Shown: positions 42,383-50,439 of the stretch, in pieces
Numbering within the stretch: position 1 is the stretch's first letter
Layout: every line of letters begins with the position of its first letter
Source of the DNA: a virus
Direction: 5' to 3' (one strand)
DNA: 64,000 nt
Virus record (IMG/VR): IMGVR_UViG_3300017917_004426
Coordinates: 1-64,000 of that record
Position numbers and translations under genes: made by a program
Notes under the pieces: generated by a model
What the model saw: only the letters and a program-made list of their open reading frames with translations
Told to the model about the DNA's origin: nothing
Databases searched by the model: none

Positions 42383-43959
42383 TGGCATACCCTGAACCAA
42401 CCCAAGTAGCGCCATGGTATTTGCGCAATATTACACAGGCACTTGAACTAGATGAAGCCACAGGCAATGTTTTTGTTCGTACTAACGCTGCGATCATTGG
42501 CAATGTGACTGTGAACAATGTGTCTATTGGGTCATTGGGCAATGTTGACATAACAGGCAACAGTTTACCTGTCACAGTTCAAAGTGGTAATGTCACAGTG
42601 TATCAAGGCACTGATCCTTGGAACGTTGCTGGCAATGTTGGCATCATTGGAAATATTGCTGGCATCACAGCCAATGTTACAATAGTAGATGGGGGCGGCA
42701 GCATCACAGTTGATGGTTCTGTAAATGCCAATATTACCGGTGGTAATATTACATCCAGTTTTTTACCCTCTGCAACAGATGCATTTGGTCGCTTGCGTGT
42801 GAGCGAGCCATACACACTGTTTGATACCCAGGCTCTATATTTTGATCACAGGCAGTTTGCTAATTCTATTTCTGGAACTGGTAATGTTGTGTATGTTCAA
42901 AATCAAAGTTCATACCAACTGAATGTGGGAAACACGTCTGGTGATTCGGTCATACGTGAAACAGTCAAAGCATTTCCTTATCAGCCGGGCAAAAGCCAAC
43001 TCACACTAAACACATTTTGTTTTTCAGCGCCCAAAACTGGCCTGCGACAGCGAGTGGGTTTGTTCAGTGCTGACAATGGAGTGTTTTTTGAAAACGATGG
43101 CACATACAATTACTTTGTGATTCGTTCTGCATCAACAGGTGTGGAAGAACGTGTTCGTCAAGATGCTTGGAACACCAACACTTTGAGCAATTCATACGGC
43201 CCTAACCCATCGGGACAAGTGCTGAATGTAGCACTTACACAAATCATGTTTGCTGACGTAGAATGGTTGGGAGTGGGGTCTGTGCGTGTGGGTTTTGTTA
43301 TAAACGGTGCGTATGTGATTTGTCACCAATTCAACCACGCCAATCAGACGGGCAATACCAAGGTATACATGACCACTGCCACTTTGCCCATACGTTATGA
43401 AATAACCAACACCGCCAACACCACCAGTGTCAGTATGATGACACAGATTTGCAGTTCGGTTATATCTGAAGGTGGCTATCAACTGGCAGGGTCAGGCAAC
43501 CCTCGTGCAGCATCGCACACACTGGCCACTCCAGTTAGACTGCCAAACGACAATAGTTTCAAACCATTGATTTCGATCAGACTGAAAAGTACCAATCTGA
43601 ATGCTGTGGTCATACCCATAAACTATTCTTTGGTTCCAGCAGCACAAAGCACATTCCAATATAGAGTTTACAAGAAAGCCATCACATCAGGCGGCTCATG
43701 GGTGAGTTCAGCCGCAGACAGTTCTGTGGAATACAATCTAGCACCCACTGCCTTAGTGTCAGGTGATATTGCCGAACAAACATTTTTGAACAGTTCAAAC
43801 CAAAGCAGCCAAGCACCCACACAAACATCATTCACATTTACCTATCAACTGGAGCGTGATCCATTTACTGCCACAGCATATGAATATGTAATAACAGCAG
43901 CCACCATTGGTACCAACCAAGATGTTTATGCCAGTATAGAATGGCAAGAATTGACATAA
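42382..43959 (+). CDS. Virion structural protein of marine-phage type
   Basis: 525 residues. The N-terminal YPEPTQVAPWYLRNITQALE leads into a GNV-rich shaft-like region, then a long globular part from residue about 135 (ATDAFGRLRVSEPYTLFDTQ, GLRQRVGLFSADNGVFFEND, WLGVGSVRVGFVINGAYVIC) ending in YASIEWQEL. I recall similar proteins in structural regions of marine T4-like phages, without a defined role; a head-fibre or adhesin is plausible. TAATG overlaps couple it on both sides. Confidence 0.6.
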   Translation: MAYPEPTQVAPWYLRNITQALELDEATGNVFVRTNAAIIGNVTVNNVSIGSLGNVDITGNSLPVTVQSGNVTVYQGTDPWNVAGNVGIIGNIAGITANVTIVDGGGSITVDGSVNANITGGNITSSFLPSATDAFGRLRVSEPYTLFDTQALYFDHRQFANSISGTGNVVYVQNQSSYQLNVGNTSGDSVIRETVKAFPYQPGKSQLTLNTFCFSAPKTGLRQRVGLFSADNGVFFENDGTYNYFVIRSASTGVEERVRQDAWNTNTLSNSYGPNPSGQVLNVALTQIMFADVEWLGVGSVRVGFVINGAYVICHQFNHANQTGNTKVYMTTATLPIRYEITNTANTTSVSMMTQICSSVISEGGYQLAGSGNPRAASHTLATPVRLPNDNSFKPLISIRLKSTNLNAVVIPINYSLVPAAQSTFQYRVYKKAITSGGSWVSSAADSSVEYNLAPTALVSGDIAEQTFLNSSNQSSQAPTQTSFTFTYQLERDPFTATAYEYVITAATIGTNQDVYASIEWQELT

Positions 43960-44774
43960 TGAAAAAACTATTCTTATCTTTATTACTCTTAGCCACACAG
44001 GCCTTTGCCTGGGACCAACGACCACCACTGCCTCCACAGGCCTGTCAAGTGCATTCGCCTTGGGGCTGGGCACAAACAGCAAGACCAGCACAACCAATCT
44101 GTAGAGAAGCATATCTAGTAGCCTATGATGCACCTGCAAAAATTCCTGTATATGTAAGTTACACTCTGTTGCCACAAAATGCACTAGGCTGCTTTCCACG
44201 AACCAATGCTTTTGTTGCAGACCAATCGGTGCCAGGCGGTGCTAAACCTGACGACTACGCTGGCACAGGCTACGACAAAGGTCATGCTGCTCCAGATGGC
44301 GACTTGAGTTGGAGCCAACAAGTAGAATACGAATCATTCTTAATGACCAACATGTATCCACAACATGGAAGTCTCAACAGAGGCATTTGGAAACTGTTGG
44401 AAACATCAGTGCGTGGCTGGGCTGTGCAACTCAACCAGCCGTTCACAATCTTTGTGGGCGCAATGTATGGTGCCAACAACCCCACAATTGGCAACGGTGT
44501 TGTAGTTCCCCATGGCTATTACAAACTGGTTGTTAATCAGGCCACAGGACATACAGCAGGTTGGATATTTCCACACACCAAACCCTATGTTAACTTGGGC
44601 AACGACCTTACCAAGTTCCGTGCTCCTGTTGCACAAATACAAGAATATGCTGGTGTACGATTTGCACTACCAGCCAACGCACGTGAATTACCACCAGGCC
44701 AAGAATGGCCGGTAAACTTTGGCCAACTAACCACAGCAAAACGAGCCAAATGCGGAGCCAACGCCGCTGAATAA
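43959..44774 (+). CDS. Exported DNA/RNA non-specific endonuclease (NUC/EndoG family)
   Basis: 271 residues. A signal peptide is clear: MKKLFLSLLLLATQAFA, then WDQ. Catalytic signature YDKGHAAPDGD (His109 in a D-K-G-H variant of DRGH), then the metal-site asparagines in TNMYPQHGSLNRGIWKLLE (Asn131, Asn140). These define a beta-beta-alpha-metal nuclease that hydrolyses DNA and RNA with Mg2+. Secretion to the periplasm is unusual for a phage nuclease inside a structural operon. It could destroy incoming DNA from competing phages or act as effector on lysis (inference). Four cysteines after the signal peptide could form disulfides. Confidence 0.85.
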   Translation: MKKLFLSLLLLATQAFAWDQRPPLPPQACQVHSPWGWAQTARPAQPICREAYLVAYDAPAKIPVYVSYTLLPQNALGCFPRTNAFVADQSVPGGAKPDDYAGTGYDKGHAAPDGDLSWSQQVEYESFLMTNMYPQHGSLNRGIWKLLETSVRGWAVQLNQPFTIFVGAMYGANNPTIGNGVVVPHGYYKLVVNQATGHTAGWIFPHTKPYVNLGNDLTKFRAPVAQIQEYAGVRFALPANARELPPGQEWPVNFGQLTTAKRAKCGANAAE

Positions 44775-44780
44775 TCTAAA

Positions 44781-45815
44781 TTGAAAGTTTTTGATTTTGT
44801 AAATCCCAATGGGGTTCAAACAGTTGAGGGACCTACCAACGCATACAGGATGTTGCCAGACAATTCAATTGTGCTGATGGGAACCCCTTATACCATTGTT
44901 GATCGGAACTCATGGCAAAACTTCTATAAAAATTTGCAAACTCTTAAGGATCAGTCAATAACTGACTCTTTTGTATTTGTTGATGCTGCCTGGGACCCAG
45001 TGTTGGTATCCACATCAGAATGCTTGGATCATCTTGCCGCAATTAAAGAATTTTTTCCCGGTGCCAAAGTTGCTGTGTTAAGCAGTAGATGCCAGCATTG
45101 GTTTGATAACATTCCAGGATTGATCTACTATCCCAGTTTTGGAGCCATAGTTTACGATCATCCAGTATTCCGCCCTAGATCAAAACGCATTGGATGTCTC
45201 AACAGACACAATAGCCCGCACAGGCTGTGGCTGATGCATTCCTTACTGAGCGAGCAGTTGATCGATCCTAACAGAGATATCTACAGTGTGGGCTTTACCA
45301 ATCCATACGACCTAAGTTCCTATGGAAAAATCAGCCAGTTGATTCCCTCTAGACGTGATTTGGACGAAGAAATAAAAAAGTATCCGCCACAAATAGCCAC
45401 ACATCCTGACAATTTTCCCAACGATTATACCATCAATCATCCTGCCTGGCATACAGCAATTGCTATTGTAACAGAAACACGCCCAAATGATTCAACCATA
45501 ATCAGTGAAAAAACAGCCAAAGCCATAATAAGTCAGAGTTGTTGGAGCATTTACATGGCAGAAGTTGGTTATCAAGTGCTGGAAGAACTAGGGTTTGAAC
45601 CACGACTGTTTGCCGACCATGCCAGCGAGGACAACATTGAACCTATCAAACAAATTTGCAGACAGTTTGACACTGAGAGTGCAGCCATGGACTACCGGCA
45701 AAGCCAAATTGACAAAATCAATCACAATTTTGAATGGTTCAGCAAAGGTCCAATAATGGGGCCTTGGTACAACATATACAAACCAAAATTCCAACAAGCA
45801 TTAGAACGCCTGTAA
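44781..45815 (+). CDS. Glycosyltransferase-like protein
   Basis: 344 residues with a TTG start at 44781; no closer ATG gives the full N-terminus KVFDFVNPNGVQ. The middle RIGCLNRHNSPHRLWLMHSL and the late IAIVTETRPNDSTIISEKTA followed by KAI, VGYQVLEELGF have the order of GT10/fucosyltransferase-like donor domains (VTET, SEKT-x-KAI, GF). Related in pattern to proteins at 1031 and 26542. The likely role is surface-glycan modification (inferred). It ends in TAA embedded in TAAATA, four bases before the next radical SAM gene. Confidence 0.55.
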   Translation: MKVFDFVNPNGVQTVEGPTNAYRMLPDNSIVLMGTPYTIVDRNSWQNFYKNLQTLKDQSITDSFVFVDAAWDPVLVSTSECLDHLAAIKEFFPGAKVAVLSSRCQHWFDNIPGLIYYPSFGAIVYDHPVFRPRSKRIGCLNRHNSPHRLWLMHSLLSEQLIDPNRDIYSVGFTNPYDLSSYGKISQLIPSRRDLDEEIKKYPPQIATHPDNFPNDYTINHPAWHTAIAIVTETRPNDSTIISEKTAKAIISQSCWSIYMAEVGYQVLEELGFEPRLFADHASEDNIEPIKQICRQFDTESAAMDYRQSQIDKINHNFEWFSKGPIMGPWYNIYKPKFQQALERL

Positions 45816-45818
45816 ATA
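45813..45818 (+). promoter_or_regulatory. Late-promoter-like TAAATA box containing a stop codon
   Basis: TAA stop of the upstream gene is the first half of TAAATA; four bases later is ATG 45823. No Shine-Dalgarno. Confidence 0.55.
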
Positions 45819-45822
45819 CTGC

Positions 45823-46971
45823 ATGAGCAACTTCTACTGTGCGGCACCCTGGCGTGGTTTACATATCAATCCTCGTGGTGATGTCAAGACCTGCTGTGCA
45901 GGCAATCCCAACATGTTGGGCAATTTGAATACACAATCCATTGAGCAAATACTCAACAGCACGCTCATGGCAGACATACGCACCAGTTTATCCCAAGGCA
46001 TTCCACATGAGTATTGTTCAAACTGTGTGCGAGCAGAACGTTTTGGTGCGGATTCAGAGCGTCAATGGCATAACAATGTAAACCCTGGTTTTGATTATGC
46101 CACTGCTGGAGATCGTTATCATTATCCTGTGATTGTGGATGTGCGTTGGAACACAACATGCAACTTGAGTTGCAACTACTGTGGCGAAGCGTGCAGTTCA
46201 AAGTGGGCCAGTCTCAAAGGCATTCCATTCAAATCAGGAGCCAGACCTTACTATGATTCGGTTTGTGACTTTATTGAAAAACACTACGAACACATACATG
46301 AAGTGGCATTGGTAGGCGGAGAGCCGCTGTTGCTACCAGAAAACATTAGACTGTTGGAGGTCATACCCAAAGATGCTATTGTAACACTGATAACAAACTT
46401 GAATGTGGATTTAGATTCAAACAAGATATTTCAAAAGTTATCTACTCGCAATCGAGTAGGGTGGTCAATGAGTTTTGATAACACAGGCGAGCGAGTGGAG
46501 TATGTGCGCCACGGTGCTAGTTGGGAGTTGATCAAAGAAAACTTGAGTAAGATCAAACACCTGATGACCACCCAAGGCCAATGGGGCGGAATTCATGCTG
46601 TGTACAACATCTACAATGCCACACGCATTTGTGAACTGCGACAATTTGCTGAAGATACTGGTACCACAGTGCTGTGGCAAAACCTGTTTCAACCCGAATA
46701 CCTTGATCCATTCTTGCATGGAGCCGGTGTTGCAAAGGAAGCCATAGCAGAAATTGAAAAATTCTATGAGATGAACATTGCTACTCCCGCCGAACGTCAG
46801 TTCTTTGACAATGCAATAGCCACTTATAAAAACAGATTGAACCAAAACAAAGTTAGTACAATTGACATGGCATTTTTTAAGCACATACACGATAATGAAA
46901 ACAAGTACCACCCAGACAAGGCTGGAGAATTTCAACGCCTATGGCCAGAACTGGCATTCTTATGCAAATAA
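45823..46971 (+). CDS. Radical SAM protein 2 (twitch-type)
   Basis: 382 residues. CNLSCNYC with Cys113, 117, 120; GGEP at 165-168; W-S-M-S-F-D-N strand (SAM/substrate side) near 226. N-terminal module: C6-A-A-P-W, C24-C25, C65-x2-C68. Ends with LWPEL, also the end of the next protein, suggesting a common C-terminal contact. Together with the adjacent gene it forms a radical SAM pair between a glycosyltransferase-like protein and an SGNH hydrolase, which hints at sugar or glycan modification (inference). Confidence 0.85.
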   Translation: MSNFYCAAPWRGLHINPRGDVKTCCAGNPNMLGNLNTQSIEQILNSTLMADIRTSLSQGIPHEYCSNCVRAERFGADSERQWHNNVNPGFDYATAGDRYHYPVIVDVRWNTTCNLSCNYCGEACSSKWASLKGIPFKSGARPYYDSVCDFIEKHYEHIHEVALVGGEPLLLPENIRLLEVIPKDAIVTLITNLNVDLDSNKIFQKLSTRNRVGWSMSFDNTGERVEYVRHGASWELIKENLSKIKHLMTTQGQWGGIHAVYNIYNATRICELRQFAEDTGTTVLWQNLFQPEYLDPFLHGAGVAKEAIAEIEKFYEMNIATPAERQFFDNAIATYKNRLNQNKVSTIDMAFFKHIHDNENKYHPDKAGEFQRLWPELAFLCK

Positions 46972-48119
46972 AACAAATCACTAAAAGTCCTACATTTTGT
47001 CCAGCACCATGGACCAGTCTCAACATTGACCAGGCAGGCGAAACCAGTCCATGTTTTCACTGTGTGGACATGATTGGCAACAACAAACAAAACACCATAC
47101 AAGAAATTATAACAGGTTCCAAAGTGACCAGCATGCGAGAGGCCATGGCCCGTGGTGAATGGCACCCAGGTTGTAGTTGGTGTAAACGACTGGAAGAAAC
47201 CACAGGCACCAGCGGAAGAACAGTGAGGTCTGCCAGCCCGGAAACATTGGCAGCAATTGACAACGACATCAATTTCTTTAAACTAGAACATCTGGTAGTT
47301 AATTGGAGCAATCTCTGCAATTTGACTTGTGTGTATTGTAATGATCATACATCAACTGCCTGGCAAAGCGTTAAAAAAATTCCTATCAATCATGTAAAAA
47401 ATGAACATGCAGATCTAATTGAACTGGCTAGAACCCAAGGACATAATATACAAGGACTGAGTTTGGGTGGCGGCGAACCGCTGTTGCAAAAAGGTCTTGA
47501 TACATTTTTAAATTATATTGATTCTTCGCAAGTACGAGTGATGGTCACAACCAATCTCAGCATGGAAATAACTACCAATCCTATCTATCAAATTCTGAAA
47601 ACTTGGCCCAAGGTAGAATGGATGGTGAGTTTTGACAATGCCAACAAAGAAAAATTTGAGTATGTGCGAGACCGGGCCAATTGGGAACAGTTTGTAAAAA
47701 ATTTAAGACAGATGAAGCAAGACGGCCAACATGTGCTGGCACATCCAGCATACTCAATTTATTGTGCGCTAGACATCATGGAGTACTATGATTTCTGTGC
47801 GGAAGAAAATTTAGGCATCTACTGGTGCGAATTAAACAATCCTGGGGAATTGGATATACGAAGACATTCCTCACACTTGCGACAACTTGCCATTGAAGAA
47901 ATTGACCGTGTGGTAGACAAGTACGGTAATTGTGTGAGCATGGCTATTGACACTTTAAAAAGTTATCGCGCCACTCTTGAAGATAACAGTTATCTATCAC
48001 AAAAAAACAACCTACAACCTATTGATACGATATATTGGCATGAGAATACAGAAACTGTTCTAAACAAAACAACCAAATTTGTTGATTTGTGGCCGGAACT
48101 AGCAAAGGCAATGCAATGA
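46962..48119 (+). CDS. Radical SAM protein 3 (twitch-type)
   Basis: 385 residues from ATG 46962, overlapping the previous gene by 10 bases; an in-frame ATG at 46941 is an alternative. CNLTCVYC (Cys119, 123, 126); GGEP 170-173; N-terminal module C13-P-A-P-W, C31-x2-C34, C71-x2-C74. The W-M-V-S-F-D-N segment and YVRDRANWEQFVKNL match radical SAM 2, so the pair probably arose by duplication. C-terminal LWPEL shared. Coupled to the SGNH gene by ATGA. Confidence 0.85.
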   Translation: MQIKQITKSPTFCPAPWTSLNIDQAGETSPCFHCVDMIGNNKQNTIQEIITGSKVTSMREAMARGEWHPGCSWCKRLEETTGTSGRTVRSASPETLAAIDNDINFFKLEHLVVNWSNLCNLTCVYCNDHTSTAWQSVKKIPINHVKNEHADLIELARTQGHNIQGLSLGGGEPLLQKGLDTFLNYIDSSQVRVMVTTNLSMEITTNPIYQILKTWPKVEWMVSFDNANKEKFEYVRDRANWEQFVKNLRQMKQDGQHVLAHPAYSIYCALDIMEYYDFCAEENLGIYWCELNNPGELDIRRHSSHLRQLAIEEIDRVVDKYGNCVSMAIDTLKSYRATLEDNSYLSQKNNLQPIDTIYWHENTETVLNKTTKFVDLWPELAKAMQ

Positions 48120-48865
48120 CACACGATGTTAAAATGCCTTGGCATCCAGGGAAAAAGTCTGTGTCGTTTCAATGGTGGCCAACTGACACAGAAGCCAGAT
48201 TCAATGAAATGATGCAAGACCCTGTGCATCGTGCTTATTTCCAAGAAAAAGGATGGGACAAACCCGATGGCATCAGTTACCATTTTAACAACCAGGGATT
48301 TAGGGCACAATCAATCGATGATAATTTTGATCCTGAAAATAATAACTTAGTAGCACTAGGATGCAGTTATACTATGGGTATTGGGCTGCCATACAAGGAT
48401 GTTTGGCCAACTGTGCTGGCAACAGCATTGAATTTACGAGCATGCAATTTTGGATGGGGTGGCGGCAGTTCAGACAGATGTTTTAGACTGGCTGAATATT
48501 GGGTACCGCATTTAAAACCAAAACTTGTAGTGTTATTAAACCCACCTCGTGGTCGTATGGAAGTTATCATAAATCAAGATACTAGAGAACCCGAAGGCAT
48601 TATGCCAATGGACATTCATTCGGATGTATTTGTTAAAAAGTGGATGAGTGTAGATGAAAATCAACGGTTAAATAATCTAAAGAACAGATTAGCCATTGAA
48701 GCCTTATGTAATAGGCTTGGTATACCATTTTTACCTTACGAAGCAGATACATGGATGAGTCGCAGTAGAGAAGAAGCAGGCTACGCTAGAGATTATTTCC
48801 ATGCCGGCATCAAAGGCCACAAATCTTTTGTAGAAAGAATATTAGATGATTGGTCTAAAAAGTAA
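48116..48865 (+). CDS. SGNH-hydrolase-like esterase
   Basis: 249 residues from ATG 48116. LVALGCSYTMGIGLPYKDVW carries the nucleophile Ser84 in a GCSYT version of the GDS block. GWGGGSSD supplies the glycine block, and the C-terminal RDYFHAGIKGHKSF provides the D-x-x-H catalytic pair. Such enzymes remove acyl or acetyl groups from glycans. No signal peptide, so a cytosolic substrate or a virion location. It follows the radical SAM pair and its 3' end overlaps the large terminase start by 20 bases. Confidence 0.72.
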   Translation: MTHDVKMPWHPGKKSVSFQWWPTDTEARFNEMMQDPVHRAYFQEKGWDKPDGISYHFNNQGFRAQSIDDNFDPENNNLVALGCSYTMGIGLPYKDVWPTVLATALNLRACNFGWGGGSSDRCFRLAEYWVPHLKPKLVVLLNPPRGRMEVIINQDTREPEGIMPMDIHSDVFVKKWMSVDENQRLNNLKNRLAIEALCNRLGIPFLPYEADTWMSRSREEAGYARDYFHAGIKGHKSFVERILDDWSKK

Positions 48866-50429
48866 TTTAGAAACAGTGCTGGTCAAAGCACCACACAGGG
48901 TCGAAACATACACTGAACAAGAACTCACGGAGTTTGCGCTGTGTGCTGATCCTGTAAATGGCCCGCTGTATTTCATGGATAACTTTTTCTTTATCCAGCA
49001 TCCCACACGCGGCAAAATGCTGTATCATCCTTTTGACTATCAAAAGCGACTGATCCACACCTATCACAACTATCGTTATTCAATATCGCTAATGCCTCGA
49101 CAAACAGGCAAGTCAACATCGGCTGCTGGATACCTGTTGTGGTATGCTATGTTTGTACCGGATTCTACAATCCTTATTGCCGCACACAAATACACCGGCG
49201 CACAAGAGATCATGCAGCGTATTAGATATGCTTATGAACTGTGTCCCAACCACATCCGAGCGGGTGCTACCAGTTACAACAAAGGCTCCATAGAGTTTGA
49301 AAATGGCAGCCGCATCGTCAGTCAGACCACAACAGAAACAACAGGCCGGGGTATGTCAATCTCCTTGCTGTATGCTGACGAATTTGCATTCGTTCGTCCA
49401 ACTATTGCCAAAGAGTTTTGGACTTCCATTAGCCCTACCTTGGCAACTGGCGGTAAAGCAATTATCACAAGCACTCCCAACTCAGACGAAGATCAGTTTG
49501 CGTTTTTGTGGAAGGGTGCCAACAAGTGCGAAGATGAACATGGCAATACAACAGAACTGGGCATCAATGGATTTCGTGCATTCAGATCATATTGGCGCGA
49601 ACATCCTGATCGTGGCGATAAGTGGGGCGCCGAACAACTGGCGCAGTTGGGTGAAGAACGTTTTCGGCGAGAAATGGATTGTGAATTTGTTATCAATGAC
49701 GAAACACTGATTAATCCTATCAAACTGATGGATTTAGAAGGCATAGAACCCATACGCAGAACAGGGCAAGTGCGTTGGTATAAAAATCCTACCAAAGATG
49801 GTATGTATGTGGTTGCACTAGATCCCAGTTTAGGCACAGGCGGCGATCCTGCTGCCATACAAGTATTTGATGCTCGTACCACAGAACAGATTGCAGAATG
49901 GCGGCACAACAAAACTGATGTGCCCACACAAGTTAGGATACTTGCGGACATTGTGAAAGAACTACATTCAGTGGTTCAAGATGAAAAAAACATCTATTAC
50001 TCTGTTGAAAACAACACTCTCGGCGAAGCGGCCTTGATCAGCATAGCAGAATACGGCGAGCAGAACATTCCTGGATATTTCTTGAGCGACAACTCAGTGA
50101 CGGGCAGTTCAGGACGCAGATTCCGCAAAGGATTCAACACCACAAACAAAAGCAAAATCACAGCCTGCAACAAGTTCAAAATCCTGGTAGAATCTGGGCG
50201 TATGATCATCAATTCAAGACCCTTGGTCTCAGAACTCAAAACATTTGTGGCCCTGGGCACTAGTTATGCTGCCAAACCAGGCGAAACTGATGATCTAGTA
50301 ATGGCCAGTTTGCTGGCTGTGCGCATGCTTTTATTGCTACAAACATACCATGCGGACTTGGACACACACCTAAAAGACCATGGAGACATGATAATCGAGC
50401 CCATGCCGTTCATATCAATGATGCGCTAA
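48846..50429 (+). CDS. gp17: Large terminase subunit gp17
   Basis: 527 residues. Walker A SLMPRQTGKST at 81-91; Walker B LLYADE at 174-179 with the catalytic Glu; ITSTPN motif near 207-212; RNase H-type nuclease motif VVALDPSLGTGGD from residue 322 with Asp326, and the late ETDDLVMASLLA acidic site. It powers DNA packaging and cuts the concatemer. T4 gp17 is 610 residues; the shorter N-terminus is usual in marine relatives. The start lies inside the SGNH gene. TAA stop embedded in the next TAAATA box. Confidence 0.95.
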   Translation: MIGLKSNLETVLVKAPHRVETYTEQELTEFALCADPVNGPLYFMDNFFFIQHPTRGKMLYHPFDYQKRLIHTYHNYRYSISLMPRQTGKSTSAAGYLLWYAMFVPDSTILIAAHKYTGAQEIMQRIRYAYELCPNHIRAGATSYNKGSIEFENGSRIVSQTTTETTGRGMSISLLYADEFAFVRPTIAKEFWTSISPTLATGGKAIITSTPNSDEDQFAFLWKGANKCEDEHGNTTELGINGFRAFRSYWREHPDRGDKWGAEQLAQLGEERFRREMDCEFVINDETLINPIKLMDLEGIEPIRRTGQVRWYKNPTKDGMYVVALDPSLGTGGDPAAIQVFDARTTEQIAEWRHNKTDVPTQVRILADIVKELHSVVQDEKNIYYSVENNTLGEAALISIAEYGEQNIPGYFLSDNSVTGSSGRRFRKGFNTTNKSKITACNKFKILVESGRMIINSRPLVSELKTFVALGTSYAAKPGETDDLVMASLLAVRMLLLLQTYHADLDTHLKDHGDMIIEPMPFISMMR

Positions 50430-50432
50430 ATA
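50427..50432 (+). promoter_or_regulatory. Late-promoter-like TAAATA box containing a stop codon
   Basis: Terminase stop TAA begins TAAATA; seven bases later is ATG 50440. Predicted 2-base leader, no Shine-Dalgarno. Confidence 0.55.
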
Positions 50433-50439
50433 ACAAACT

